The notes under the pieces were generated by a model. It did no database searches. It saw nothing but the letters and a program-made list of their open reading frames with translations, and was not told the origin of the DNA. The position numbers were made by a program, and so were the translations under genes. A DNA stretch of 64,000 nt, taken from positions 3,798,501 to 3,862,500 of the forward strand of contig NZ_FNSM01000001.1 of NCBI RefSeq assembly GCF_900105415.1, given 5' to 3'. Each line of letters starts with the position of its first letter. Position 1 is the stretch's first letter. Origin of the DNA: Streptomyces sp. TLI_105. Its GTDB lineage: Bacteria > Actinomycetota > Actinomycetes > Streptomycetales > Streptomycetaceae. This document shows, piece by piece, positions 15,784 through 23,674 of the stretch.

Positions 15784-16146
15784 ATGGCGAAGAAGCTCGT
15801 GATCAAGGTGACCGCAGGGGCCGACGCCCCCGAACGCTGCTCCCAGGCCTTCACGGTGGCCGCCGTCGCCGTCGCCAGCGGAGTCGAGGTCTCGCTCTGG
15901 CTGACCGGCGAGTCCTCCTGGTTCGCCCTCCCGGGCCGCGCGGCGGAGTTCGAGCTCCCGCACGCGGCGCCGCTGCCGGACCTGATCGACTCGATCCTGG
16001 CGGCCGGCCGCATCACGCTCTGCACGCAGTGCGCGGCCCGCCGCGAGATCACGGAGAAGGACGTCCTGGACGGCGTCCGCATCGCCGGCGCCCAGGTCTT
16101 CGTCCAGGAAGCACTGGCCGACGAGACCCAGGCCCTCGTCTACTGA
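15784..16146 (+). CDS. DsrE family protein
   Basis: A 120-residue DsrE/DsrF-like alpha/beta protein: MAKKLVIKVTAGADAPERC at the N-terminus, central FTVAAVAVASGVEVSLWLTG and DLIDSILAAGRITLCTQCAA. The CTQC pair near residue 80 could be redox-active or persulfide-carrying; sulfur relay is typical of the family. A TACAGT -10-like hexamer ends 8 bases before the ATG, so the transcript may be leaderless. It is close to the sulfurtransferase genes, which fits a sulfur-handling role. Confidence 0.85.
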   Translation: MAKKLVIKVTAGADAPERCSQAFTVAAVAVASGVEVSLWLTGESSWFALPGRAAEFELPHAAPLPDLIDSILAAGRITLCTQCAARREITEKDVLDGVRIAGAQVFVQEALADETQALVY

Positions 16147-16243
16147 TTTCGACGCGCCTCTCGCACCGCTCGGCCCCGGGGGCCTCACGGGCTTCGAGAC
16201 GCTGCGCCGGACTCCGCCCGGCGACGTCGGCGTGCCCGGCTGC

Positions 16244-16507
16244 TCACGGCTCCCGGCGCTTCTTGCCGTCGAGTTCGTCCCACCACTCGTCCGACTTCGG
16301 GTCGCCCGAGGGATCGTCCCACCAGCGGTCGTCCGGGCCCCGGCGGTTCGCGACCATCGCGGCGACCGGGGGGATGACCATGGCGACGACACACATGCCG
16401 ATCGCGACCGGCATGGAGAACAGGCGCACGACGGCCCAGGCACCCACGAAAAGCACCAGGCAGACGCCCATCATCCAGAAGTAGACGCGTCGACGTCGTG
16501 CGATCAC
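16244..16507 (-). CDS. DUF3099 family membrane protein
   Basis: An 87-residue protein from a GTG start. Basic N-terminus (ARRRRVYFW), then two membrane helices at about 11-30 and 33-52 (VYFWMMGVCLVLFVGAWAVV, MPVAIGMCVVAMVIPPVAAM), then an Asp/Trp-rich cytoplasmic tail DDRWWDDPSGDPKSDEWWD. This matches the small actinobacterial DUF3099 family. Function unknown. Confidence 0.8.
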   Translation of the reverse strand: MIARRRRVYFWMMGVCLVLFVGAWAVVRLFSMPVAIGMCVVAMVIPPVAAMVANRRGPDDRWWDDPSGDPKSDEWWDELDGKKRREP

Positions 16508-16541
16508 ACCTTCAGCGTACGACCGGAACAGAACAGACCGA

Positions 16542-16596
16542 AGGGCCGTGCCTCAGGTCCTGGAATGGCGTCCAACCCCCCAGGAGGCACGGCCCT
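16542..16596 (-). terminator. 13-bp perfect inverted repeat with 29-base loop
   Basis: AGGGCCGTGCCTC at 16542-16554 is exactly complementary to GAGGCACGGCCCT at 16584-16596. It lies 39 bases after the stop of the DUF1416 gene (16635) and upstream of the DUF3099 start. It is the likely terminator of the sulfurtransferase-DUF1416 unit, though the long loop is unusual. Confidence 0.65.
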
Positions 16597-16634
16597 CCGG
16601 CCGTTCGGGTGCGGTGTGTCACCGCGCTCGCGGA

Positions 16635-16925
16635 TCAGACCGCGATGGCCACGTCCGTCAGGCTGCCGGCCTCGGTGACGACGACCTTGCGGTCGGCCTG
16701 GGCACCGGGGACCAGGGCGCGGAGGGTCCACTCGCCGGTCGCCGCGTAGAAGCGGAACTGACCGGTGGCCGAGGTCGGGACCTCGGCGGTGAACTCGCCG
16801 GAGCCGTCGAGGAGGCGCACGTAACCGGTGACGGGCTCGCCGTCCTTGGTCACCTGGCCCTGGATGGCCGTCTCACCGGGCTTGAGCGTGCTGACGTCGG
16901 GGCCGCCGACCTGAGCTCCACACAT
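16635..16925 (-). CDS. DUF1416 family protein, partner of the sulfurtransferase
   Basis: A 96-residue beta-sandwich-like protein starting MCGAQVGGPDVSTLKPGE, with repeating short strands (AIQGQVTKDGEPVTGYVRLL, GQFRFYAATGEWTLRALV) like a carboxypeptidase-regulatory or transthyretin fold. A Cys at position 2 is conserved in the family in my recollection. The gene follows the rhodanese by 43 bases and is presumably co-transcribed. The pairing with a cysA-type sulfurtransferase is conserved in actinobacteria; biochemical role unknown. Confidence 0.85.
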   Translation of the reverse strand: MCGAQVGGPDVSTLKPGETAIQGQVTKDGEPVTGYVRLLDGSGEFTAEVPTSATGQFRFYAATGEWTLRALVPGAQADRKVVVTEAGSLTDVAIAV

Positions 16926-16968
16926 GTTCTCTGTCCTGTCCTAGAGGTTTCGGGGTCGCGCGACCGGG

Positions 16969-17808
16969 TTACTTGTTGGCGCCGAGCTCGATCGGCACGC
17001 CGACGAGGGAGCCGTACTCGGTCCAGGAGCCGTCGTAGTTCTTGACGTTCGGGACCTCGAGCAGCTCGTGCAGGACGAACCAGGTGAGCGCGGAGCGCTC
17101 GCCGATGCGGCAGTAGGCGATGGTGTCCTTCGCCAGGTCGACCTGCTCGGCCTCGTAGAGGGCCTTGAGCTCGTCGTCCGACTTGAAGGTGCCGTCGTCG
17201 TTGGCGTTCTTCGACCACGGGATGTTGCGGGCGCTGGGCACGTGGCCGGGGCGCTGCGACTGCTCCTGCGGGAGGTGCGCCGGGGCGAGCAGCTTGCCGG
17301 AGAACTCGTCGGGCGAGCGGACGTCGACCAGGTTCTGGGCGCCGATCGCGGCCACGACGTCGTCGCGGAAGGCGCGGATCGAGGCGTCCTGGGCCTTGGC
17401 CTTGTACTCGGTGGCCGGGCGGGCCGGGACCTCAGCGACGAGGTCGCGGGAGTCGAGCTCCCACTTCTTGCGGCCGCCGTCGAGGAGCTTGACGTCCTGG
17501 TGGCCGTAGAGCTTGAAGTACCAGTAGGCGTAGGAGGCGAACCAGTTGTTGTTGCCGCCGTAGAGGACGACCGTGGTGTCGTTCGCGATGCCCTTGGCCG
17601 AGAGGAGCTTCTCGAAGCCCTCCTGGTCGATGAAGTCGCGGCGGACCGGGTCCTGCAGGTCCTTCGTCCAGTCGATGCGGATGGCGTTGCGGATGTGGTT
17701 CTTCTCGTAGGCCGAGGTGTCCTCGTCGACCTCGACAACGGCTACCTGCGGGTTGTCGAGGTTGGCCTCGACCCAGTCCGCGTCGACCAGGACGTCGCTG
17801 CGAGCCAT
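16969..17808 (-). CDS. Thiosulfate sulfurtransferase (tandem rhodanese)
   Basis: A 279-residue two-domain rhodanese. The N-terminal inactive domain covers about 5-130 (VDADWVEANLDNPQVAVVEV, GNNNWFASYAYWYFKLYG). The C-terminal domain has CH2A-type NLVDVRSPDEFSG near 165 and the active-site loop YCRIGERSALTWF near 235, with catalytic Cys followed by the RIGERS cation-rich loop expected of thiosulfate sulfurtransferases. It transfers sulfane sulfur from thiosulfate to cyanide or thiol acceptors. It corresponds to mycobacterial CysA2/SseA-type proteins. GAGGAGAACAGC precedes the ATG. A Cys-containing leader peptide gene lies 167 bases upstream. Confidence 0.93.
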   Translation of the reverse strand: MARSDVLVDADWVEANLDNPQVAVVEVDEDTSAYEKNHIRNAIRIDWTKDLQDPVRRDFIDQEGFEKLLSAKGIANDTTVVLYGGNNNWFASYAYWYFKLYGHQDVKLLDGGRKKWELDSRDLVAEVPARPATEYKAKAQDASIRAFRDDVVAAIGAQNLVDVRSPDEFSGKLLAPAHLPQEQSQRPGHVPSARNIPWSKNANDDGTFKSDDELKALYEAEQVDLAKDTIAYCRIGERSALTWFVLHELLEVPNVKNYDGSWTEYGSLVGVPIELGANK

Positions 17809-17975
17809 GCTGTTCTCCTCCGGGGCAGTGTGCGGGGGTGTGCTGCGGTGGTGCGGGTGTGTGGTGCGGTACGCGTCGTCGCGTGCGTACGGACAGCGGA
17901 CGTGCGTACGGCTCTGCACAGGGCGGCCCCGACGTCAGTCAACGGGCCTGAGGGATACGGGAGTTGGCGTCCCGC

Positions 17976-18056
17976 TCAGACTGAGCGACAGAGCATGGCG
18001 GCGACGCGGCACAGGTCTACTGCCCGCCGCTTCGTGAGATCCGCCTGTCGCTTCAT
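17976..18056 (-). CDS. Cys-containing leader peptide upstream of the sulfurtransferase
   Basis: A 26-codon ORF reading MKRQADLTKRR then AVDLCRVAAMLCRSV and stop. It matches the short putative leader peptides, rich in basic residues and with LCRVAAMLCRSV endings, that I recall being annotated upstream of sulfur genes in Streptomyces. In mycobacteria, leaderless cysteine-coding short ORFs act as cysteine-responsive attenuators; by analogy, slow reading of the TGC and TGT codons here when Cys is scarce would raise expression of the downstream sulfurtransferase. The predicted promoter places the transcript start at the ATG. The 167 bases between the leader stop and the rhodanese gene contain the repeated GTGCGTACGG (17883 and 17902). 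Confidence 0.75.
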   Translation of the reverse strand: MKRQADLTKRRAVDLCRVAAMLCRSV

Positions 18057-18063
18057 GCCCTCG

Positions 18064-18093
18064 ATCGTAGGGACGGACAGGCGGCCGTGTCAC
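18064..18093 (-). promoter_or_regulatory. Vegetative-type promoter for the leaderless Cys leader peptide
   Basis: Reading the minus strand, GTGACA (18088-18093; five of six matches to TTGACA) is followed after 18 bases by TACGAT (18064-18069), a good -10. The ATG of the leader peptide lies 7 bases further, so transcription should begin at or next to it. Confidence 0.6.
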
Positions 18094-18251
18094 CGGTGTG
18101 TCGTATTTTGAGACGCGATCGTCCGAGATGCGAGACGTGATCACCGTGGGAGTCGGCTCCGGACGCCTCCGCGCCGAGGTGTCCGCTTCGCCTTCTGCGG
18201 ATCGGACGGACCCGTCTCAGCATGTGACCAAGGGGGCCGTCCGGGCTCCCG

Positions 18252-18938
18252 TCAGCCCGCCAGGGCGACGTCCTTGCCGGACACGGTGACCGCCAGGCCG
18301 TCCGGGCGCGGCTCGACCTTCTCCACCTTCATGCCGGCGATCAGGCCGATCGGGCGCTCGAAGTCGGTGCGCGCGCGGACCAGGTCCTCGAGGCCCGGGA
18401 TGCCGGCGCCCGGCACCTCGTCGGCGCGGACCCGGATGGTGTCGCCGTTCACGACGGTCACCGTGGACAGGACCGAACGGGTCAGGGTGCGGCCCAGGAC
18501 CTTCACGCTGCCGGTGACCTTCACCTTGCCGTTCTCGCCGTAGGCGACGGTGGCCTCGCGGTCGGAGGCGGCGGTGAGGTCCGCGTACGAGATGAGGGCC
18601 GTGCCGCTCGCCGAGCCCGCCTTCGCGCCCGCCCAGTCGCCGGTCACGGTCACGTCCCGCAGGGACACGGTGAGCTCGCCGACCCGGATGTCCTTGTCGC
18701 CCGCCTTCGCCCGCACGCCGGTCGCCCGCACGTCGACCTCGTCGAACCGCTTGTCCGCGACCTGGGTGAGGAACGGGAAGCCCTTGATGTCGACCTCGAT
18801 CGAGTCGCTGGTCGAGGCCGAGAGCTTCACCCGGCTCGACGCCTCCGACTCGGCGTACGCCACGGCCAGCCGGTCGATCCCGACGAGGATCCCGCCCAGC
18901 ACGACGGCCACGATCAACAGAATCCGCAGTGCTCGCAT
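18252..18938 (-). CDS. LmeA-like DUF2993 phospholipid-binding protein
   Basis: A 228-residue protein with an N-terminal signal or anchor helix (MRALRILLIVAVVLGGILVG) followed by a DUF2993 domain: SIEVDIKGFPFLTQVADKR, KDIRVGELTVSLRDVTVTG, and repeated beta strands to LAVTVSGKDVALAG. The mycobacterial relative LmeA is a periplasmic phospholipid-binding protein needed for lipoglycan mannan maturation. Here it presumably acts at the outer face of the membrane on lipids; no catalytic residues seen. Monocistronic; the 195 bases before the leader promoter hold nothing else recognisable. Confidence 0.85.
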   Translation of the reverse strand: MRALRILLIVAVVLGGILVGIDRLAVAYAESEASSRVKLSASTSDSIEVDIKGFPFLTQVADKRFDEVDVRATGVRAKAGDKDIRVGELTVSLRDVTVTGDWAGAKAGSASGTALISYADLTAASDREATVAYGENGKVKVTGSVKVLGRTLTRSVLSTVTVVNGDTIRVRADEVPGAGIPGLEDLVRARTDFERPIGLIAGMKVEKVEPRPDGLAVTVSGKDVALAG

Positions 18939-18984
18939 GGGTTGCGCGTCCCCCCGTAGTGGTTCCCGTAAAAGTTCCGGCCCC

Positions 18985-19008
18985 CCGACACGAAGATCGA
19001 CGTGTCGG
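18985..19008 (-). terminator. 8-bp hairpin terminator-like structure
   Basis: CCGACACG at 18985-18992 pairs with CGTGTCGG at 19001-19008 around an 8-base loop, flanked by CCCC and AGGG that could extend the stem. It lies 38 bases beyond the stop of the membrane protein gene ending at 19047. Confidence 0.5.
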
Positions 19009-19046
19009 AGGGCCGGTTGGTTCCCGTGCCCAGGACGGGCCGCAGG

Positions 19047-20288
19047 TCAGACCAGGGCGCGGCCCAGCAGGTAGACGGCGGGCGCGGCGGCGGTGAGCGG
19101 CAGCGCGACGCCCGCGGTCATGTGGACGAACCGCGACGGGTAGTCGTAGCTGGCCGCCCGCAGGCCGACCAGCGCGCAGACCCCGGCGCCGAGGCCGAGC
19201 AGCGCCCCGGAGGTGCCCAGGTCGGTGAGGCCGCCGGCCGCGATCCCGGCGCCCGCCGAGGCGAGCAGGGCGGCGACCAGGGAGACCGGTCCGGGCAGCG
19301 GCAGCGCCCGGGCGAGGACGGCGGCGGCGACGGCGGTCCCGCCGACGACCACGGCGTCCGGGGCGGCGCCGAGGTGCCCGGTGGCGACGACGGTCAGGGC
19401 GGCGGAGGCGATGGTGGCCATCAGGCCGTACATGCGCTCGTCGGGATCGGCGTGGCTGCGCAGCTGGAGGACGAGGCAGAGCAGCACCCAGACGCCGAGG
19501 GTGCCCAGGATCGCGGCGGCCGCGTGCTCCCGGCCGGTGGCGAGCAGGGCGGCGTCGGCGACGAGGCCGCCGAGGAAGGCGAGGGCGATGCCCTGCCGGG
19601 CGGGCCACATGCCGTTGAGCCGGAACCAGCCGGCGGCGGTGAGGCCCTGGAGCAGGACGAGCGGGACGAGGAGCCCGTACGAGCCGAGGGAGGCGCCGCC
19701 CGCGAGCAGCAGGCCGAGGACGGCGGTGAGGGCGGCGGGCTGCATGCCGGGCTCGATCACGGGCGAGCGGCCCTCGGCGCGGGCGCGCTGGGCGTCGGTG
19801 ATGCGGGTGTTCCCGGAGGTGGTGGGCGAGGAGTAGGCGGGCCCCGCGTCGGCCACGGGGGCGGCCGGGGGTGCGGGCTCAGGCCCGGACTCGGGGTAGG
19901 CCGCGGGCGCGGGTTCGGCGAAGGCCGTCGGCGCGGGCGCGGGCTCCGCGTAGTACGCGGCGGGGTCCCCCTGCGACGGGTACTGCTCGTACGGCTGCTG
20001 CTGGTACGGCTGCTGTCCGTACGGCTCCGGCGTCCCGTGGCCCGCGGGGGCCTGGTGCTGCGGCGGCGGCGCGGCCTGCGGCTGGAGCCGGGTCTCGGCG
20101 GCCTGGGCCTGTGCCTGGCCCTGGGCCCGGGCGGCCTGGATCTGGTCGTACGAGACGGCCGGCTGGTACGTGGTGTCCCAGGTCTGGCCCTCCCACGTCT
20201 GCGTGACGTCGGCGGGGGTCTGCCCGTTCGCGTCGGCGTTCGCGTACGGGTCGTACTGCTGACCGCCGTAGTACTGGTCGTTGCTCAT
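19047..20288 (-). CDS. Multi-span membrane protein with Gln/Pro/Tyr-rich N-terminal domain
   Basis: A 413-residue protein. Residues 1-185 are low complexity, rich in Gln, Pro, Ala and Tyr (YGGQQYDPYANADANG, GQQPYQQQPYEQYPSQ), and presumably cytoplasmic and disordered. Residues 190-413 hold about eight membrane helices (LTAVLGLLLAGGASLGSYGL, LLVPLVLLQGLTAAGWF and others). No transporter signature is visible. The upstream GTG at 20303 overlaps the stop of the MoaD-like gene, so coupling is possible; ATG at 20288 is the alternative I chose. Function unknown. Confidence 0.75.
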   Translation of the reverse strand: MSNDQYYGGQQYDPYANADANGQTPADVTQTWEGQTWDTTYQPAVSYDQIQAARAQGQAQAQAAETRLQPQAAPPPQHQAPAGHGTPEPYGQQPYQQQPYEQYPSQGDPAAYYAEPAPAPTAFAEPAPAAYPESGPEPAPPAAPVADAGPAYSSPTTSGNTRITDAQRARAEGRSPVIEPGMQPAALTAVLGLLLAGGASLGSYGLLVPLVLLQGLTAAGWFRLNGMWPARQGIALAFLGGLVADAALLATGREHAAAAILGTLGVWVLLCLVLQLRSHADPDERMYGLMATIASAALTVVATGHLGAAPDAVVVGGTAVAAAVLARALPLPGPVSLVAALLASAGAGIAAGGLTDLGTSGALLGLGAGVCALVGLRAASYDYPSRFVHMTAGVALPLTAAAPAVYLLGRALV

Positions 20289-20299
20289 TGCTCTGGGGT

Positions 20300-20554
20300 T
20301 CACCCTCCTGCGAACGGGGGGAGCACCTCGACCGTGCCGCCCTCGGCAAGCCGTACCGTCTCATGGCTCCGGGTCCCGACGGGGTCGCCGTCGACCAGGA
20401 ACGAGCACCGCTTGAGGACCTGGACGAGCTCGCCCGGGTGCTGTGCGCGGACCGCGTCGAGTGCCTCGGCCAGGGTCTCGGCGGTGTACGGCTCCTCGGC
20501 GACACCGGCGGCGGCCTTGGCCGCGGCCCAGTAGCGGATGGTTCCCGCTGCCAT
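20300..20554 (-). CDS. MoaD/ThiS-type ubiquitin-like sulfur carrier
   Basis: An 84-residue protein with GGGAG-type Shine-Dalgarno eight bases before the ATG. It begins TIRYWAAAKAAAGVAEE and ends LAEGGTVEVLPPFAGG. The beta-grasp fold and the C-terminal Gly-Gly are the hallmarks of MoaD/ThiS carriers, which receive sulfur as a thiocarboxylate after adenylation by an E1-like enzyme. No MoeB or ThiF partner is in the window, so the pathway (molybdopterin, thiamine or other sulfur insertion) is open. Confidence 0.88.
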   Translation of the reverse strand: MAAGTIRYWAAAKAAAGVAEEPYTAETLAEALDAVRAQHPGELVQVLKRCSFLVDGDPVGTRSHETVRLAEGGTVEVLPPFAGG

Positions 20555-20654
20555 AGCGGCGCTCCCTTCGTTCGTGTGCGCGCCGCCCCCCATCATGAGC
20601 CATGCGCGCGCGGGCCGGTCCTCCCTGCGGCCACGCGCGTGGGCCGGCCCGTGG

Positions 20655-21443
20655 CTACGCGCGCGTGAGCCAGTCCCCCAGCCGGGCGAGCAGCTTTTCG
20701 TCGGCCGCGTTCTCGGCGTGGCCCATGCCCCGCTCCAGCCAGAGCTCCGCGTCGCCCGCGGCGGCCAGCATGCGCGGGTGGTCGAGCGGGAAGTACGCGT
20801 CGCGGTCGCCGTGCACGATCAGCAGCGGGGTCGGCGCGATCAGCGGGACCGCCTCCACGGGAGACAGGGGCACGGGGTCCCAGGCCCTGCTGTCGATCCG
20901 GGTGCCGAAGCCGTACCGGCCGACGAGGCGGCCCGCCGGCCGGGTGACCACCCAGTGGAGGCGGCGCATCGGGGCCGTGCCCCGGTAGTACCACCGGGCG
21001 GGCGCGGACACGGCGGCCACCGCGTCGGCGCGGGCCTCCGTCCCCCGCTCCAGGGCCGCCTGGCGCAGGACCACGGAGCCGCCCATGGAGAAGCCGAGCG
21101 TCGCCACGCGCGCGTGGCCGAGGTCACGGGCCCAGCGGACGGCGGCGGACAGGTCGAGGACCTCCCGGTCGCCGACGGTGGAGCGGCCGCCGGAGCGGCC
21201 GTGCCCGCGGAAGGAGAAGGTGACGACGGCCGCGCCGCGCTCCGCGAGGACGCCGGCGGCCCGCCGGACGGCGGGCCGGTCGGCCGCCCCGGTGAAGCCG
21301 TGGGCGAGGACCACCGCCGTATCGGTGACACTTGCCCGTGAGGGTTCGTAAACCGCCTCGATCCGGACACCGTCATCGGTACGCAGCATGGCGCGCCGGG
21401 GCAGCCGGTGATGGACGGAAGTGAGCGAGGAAACATCCACCAT
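20655..21443 (-). CDS. Alpha/beta hydrolase
   Basis: A 262-residue alpha/beta-hydrolase fold enzyme. The oxyanion and nucleophile motifs are LAHGFTGAADRPAV near residue 48 and LGFSMGGSVVL near 118 (nucleophilic Ser). Candidate acid and base are in HGDRDAYFPLDHPRM and GMGHAENAADEKLL, giving a complete triad. It resembles cytoplasmic serine esterases or lipases; substrate unknown. An in-frame ATG at 21473 would add ten residues. The region 20597-20654 downstream of MoaD contains CATGCGCGCGCG/CGCGCGCGTG dyads. Confidence 0.88.
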   Translation of the reverse strand: MVDVSSLTSVHHRLPRRAMLRTDDGVRIEAVYEPSRASVTDTAVVLAHGFTGAADRPAVRRAAGVLAERGAAVVTFSFRGHGRSGGRSTVGDREVLDLSAAVRWARDLGHARVATLGFSMGGSVVLRQAALERGTEARADAVAAVSAPARWYYRGTAPMRRLHWVVTRPAGRLVGRYGFGTRIDSRAWDPVPLSPVEAVPLIAPTPLLIVHGDRDAYFPLDHPRMLAAAGDAELWLERGMGHAENAADEKLLARLGDWLTRA

Positions 21444-21635
21444 GTGAAATCGGCCCTCTCCCTCGGAACTCATGTCGGCTATTCTGCTGCCAGAGGATCC
21501 GGGCAACGCAGCCCCCGGGTCCTTTTGTGTTTTCCGACCGTTGTTACGGATGGATGAACAAAAGCTCTCGGGGCGCGAGAGCCGCACGTGAGCACACGTA
21601 GACGTCCTCGCAGGGACCGAGGAGGAACCGACGTC

Positions 21636-21695
21636 ATGGACGAGCGAACGACGCACCACGGACCGAAGACGACCTGGGCAGGTGGCGCGCGATGA
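21636..21695 (+). CDS. Translationally coupled 19-codon ORF in the glnR leader
   Basis: ATG at 21636 preceded by GAGGAGGAACCGACGTC, the strongest Shine-Dalgarno in the region. The frame encodes [19 protein letters not shown] and its stop overlaps the glnR start as ATGA. The glnR start has no obvious Shine-Dalgarno of its own, so glnR translation probably depends on ribosomes finishing this ORF. Peptide function, if any, is unknown. Confidence 0.6.
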   Translation: MDERTTHHGPKTTWAGGAR

Positions 21696-22501
21696 GTTCA
21701 CTGCTGCTCCTGACCAACGCCCTCCAGCCGTCGACCGAGGTGCTCCCCGCCCTCGGCCTGCTGCTGCACAACGTCCGGGTCGCCCCGGCCGAGGGCCCCG
21801 CCCTCGTGGACACCCCCGGCGCGGACGTGATCCTCGTCGACGGCAGGCGCGACCTCCCGCAGGTGCGCTCGCTCTGCCAGCTGCTGCGCTCCACCGGGCC
21901 CGGCTGTCCGCTGATCCTGGTCGTCACGGAGGGCGGCCTCGCGGCCGTCACCGCCGACTGGGGCATCGACGACGTCCTCCTCGACACGGCGGGCCCCGCC
22001 GAGGTCGAGGCGCGGCTCCGGCTCGCGATGGGCCGCCAGCAGATCGTCTCCGACGACTCCCCGATGGAGATCCGCAACGGCGACCTGTCGGTCGACGAGG
22101 CGACGTACAGCGCGAAGCTCAAGGGCCGGGTCCTGGACCTGACCTTCAAGGAGTTCGAGCTGCTGAAGTACCTGGCCCAGCATCCGGGCCGGGTCTTCAC
22201 GCGCGCCCAGCTCCTCCAGGAGGTGTGGGGGTACGACTACTTCGGCGGCACCCGTACGGTCGACGTCCACGTGCGGCGGCTGCGGGCCAAGCTCGGCCCC
22301 GAGCACGAGTCGCTCATCGGCACCGTCCGGAACGTCGGCTACCGCTTCGTCACGCCCGAGAAGGTGGAGAGGGCGGCGGAGGAGGCCCGCGCCAAGGAGG
22401 GGGCCCGCGCGGGCGGTCGCGTCAAGGACGCCACGGAGGACGTCACCCTTGCGGAGGACAGGAACGTGGCGGATGCCACAGTGCGGCCTGCCGGTAGGTA
22501 G
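21692..22501 (+). CDS. glnR: GlnR, global nitrogen regulator (atypical OmpR-type)
   Basis: A 269-residue regulator that I recognise as GlnR. The N-terminal receiver-like domain (1-115) begins [20 protein letters not shown] and keeps Asp50 in ILVDGRRD but lacks the usual acidic pocket and Lys, as in the phosphorylation-independent GlnR dimers. The C-terminal winged helix (about 130-225) includes [20 protein letters not shown] and [15 protein letters not shown] with VGYRFV. It activates or represses nitrogen assimilation genes such as glnA, amtB and nirB. The 45-residue C-terminal tail ([17 protein letters not shown]) is variable in the family. A coupled mini-ORF lies immediately upstream; a LacI gene follows 24 bases downstream. 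Confidence 0.95.
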   Translation: MSSLLLLTNALQPSTEVLPALGLLLHNVRVAPAEGPALVDTPGADVILVDGRRDLPQVRSLCQLLRSTGPGCPLILVVTEGGLAAVTADWGIDDVLLDTAGPAEVEARLRLAMGRQQIVSDDSPMEIRNGDLSVDEATYSAKLKGRVLDLTFKEFELLKYLAQHPGRVFTRAQLLQEVWGYDYFGGTRTVDVHVRRLRAKLGPEHESLIGTVRNVGYRFVTPEKVERAAEEARAKEGARAGGRVKDATEDVTLAEDRNVADATVRPAGR

Positions 22502-22525
22502 GTCCCCCCGCGTAGACTTCCGCGC

Positions 22526-23551
22526 GTGGCCAAGGTGACGCGGGATGACGTAGCTCGACTGGCAGGTACTTCTACCGCGGTCGTGAGCTACGTCATCAAC
22601 AACGGACCAAGGCCGGTCGCCCCGGCCACGCGCGAGCGTGTCCTCGCCGCGATCAAGGAGCTGGGCTACCGGCCCGACCGGGTGGCCCAGGCGATGGCCT
22701 CGCGCCGCACCGACCTCATAGGCATGATCGTCCCCGACGCGCGGCAGCCGTTCTTCGGCGAGATGGCGCACGCGGTCGAGCAGGCCGCCGCCGAGCGCGG
22801 GAAGATGGTCCTCGTCGGCAACTCCGACTACCGGACCGAGCGCGAGGTCCACTATCTGCGTGCTTTCCTCGGGATGCGGGTCTCCGGACTGATCCTGGTC
22901 AGCCAGGGCATGAGCGAGCAGGCCGCGAGCGAGATCGAGGCCTGGGACGCGCGCGTGGTGCTGCTGCACGAGCGGCCCGAGGCGATCGACGACGTGGCCG
23001 TCGTGACCGACGACATCGGCGGCGCCCAGCTCGCCACCCGGCACCTCCTGGAGCACGGCCACCCGTACGTGGCGTGCCTCGGCGGCGTCCCGAACACCCC
23101 GGCCGTCGGCGACCCGGTCGCCGACCACGTCGAGGGCTGGCGGCGCGCCATGCTGGAGGCGGGCCGCTCGACCGAGGGCCGGCTCTTCGAGGCCCCGTAC
23201 AACCGGTACGACGCCTATCAGGTCGCCCTGAAGCTGCTCGCCGGGCCCGACAGGCCGCCGGCCATCTTCTGCTCCACCGACGACCAGGCCTTCGGCGTCC
23301 TGCGGGCCGCCCGTGAGCTGCGCATCGAGGTGCCGACGGAGCTGGCGGTCGCGGGCTTCGACGACGTGAAGGAGGCGGCGCTCACCGATCCGCCGCTGAC
23401 CACGATCTCCTCGGACCGCCCGGCGATGGCCCGGGCGGCCGTGGACCTGGTCCTCGACGACTCGGTCCGCGTGTCGGGCTCGCGCCGGGAGCGCGTGAAG
23501 CTCTTCCCGTCGGCCCTGATCGTCCGCCGCTCCTGCGGCTGCCACGGGTAG
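22526..23551 (+). CDS. LacI-family transcriptional regulator
   Basis: A 341-residue regulator from a GTG start. The DNA-binding domain is residues 1-50 ([20 protein letters not shown] and the hinge [16 protein letters not shown]). The ligand-binding domain (60-335) has the periplasmic-binding fold: [63 protein letters not shown]. The extreme C-terminus RRSCGCHG holds a Cys pair and His that could bind metal, a feature found in some LacI proteins. It follows glnR at 24 bases and may share its transcript. Effector unknown; probably a sugar. Confidence 0.92.
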   Translation: MAKVTRDDVARLAGTSTAVVSYVINNGPRPVAPATRERVLAAIKELGYRPDRVAQAMASRRTDLIGMIVPDARQPFFGEMAHAVEQAAAERGKMVLVGNSDYRTEREVHYLRAFLGMRVSGLILVSQGMSEQAASEIEAWDARVVLLHERPEAIDDVAVVTDDIGGAQLATRHLLEHGHPYVACLGGVPNTPAVGDPVADHVEGWRRAMLEAGRSTEGRLFEAPYNRYDAYQVALKLLAGPDRPPAIFCSTDDQAFGVLRAARELRIEVPTELAVAGFDDVKEAALTDPPLTTISSDRPAMARAAVDLVLDDSVRVSGSRRERVKLFPSALIVRRSCGCHG

Positions 23552-23674
23552 AAGCCCCGCAGGGCCCCTCAGAAGACCTGCCGGGCCCGTCTTTATACGG
23601 GACATACGGGGTTCTGTCGGGCTTCTCAGCCGCTCCTCAGACGGTTCTCATGTACGGCTCCGAGAGTCATAGCC

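Noticed and set aside
20597..20680. Small repeat cluster of CGCGCG-type dyads near 20.6 kb as a further copy of the composite repeat
   Set aside because: It shares no hairpin head (CGTTCCGC/GCGGAACG) with the composite repeat; it is probably a local terminator-like dyad.
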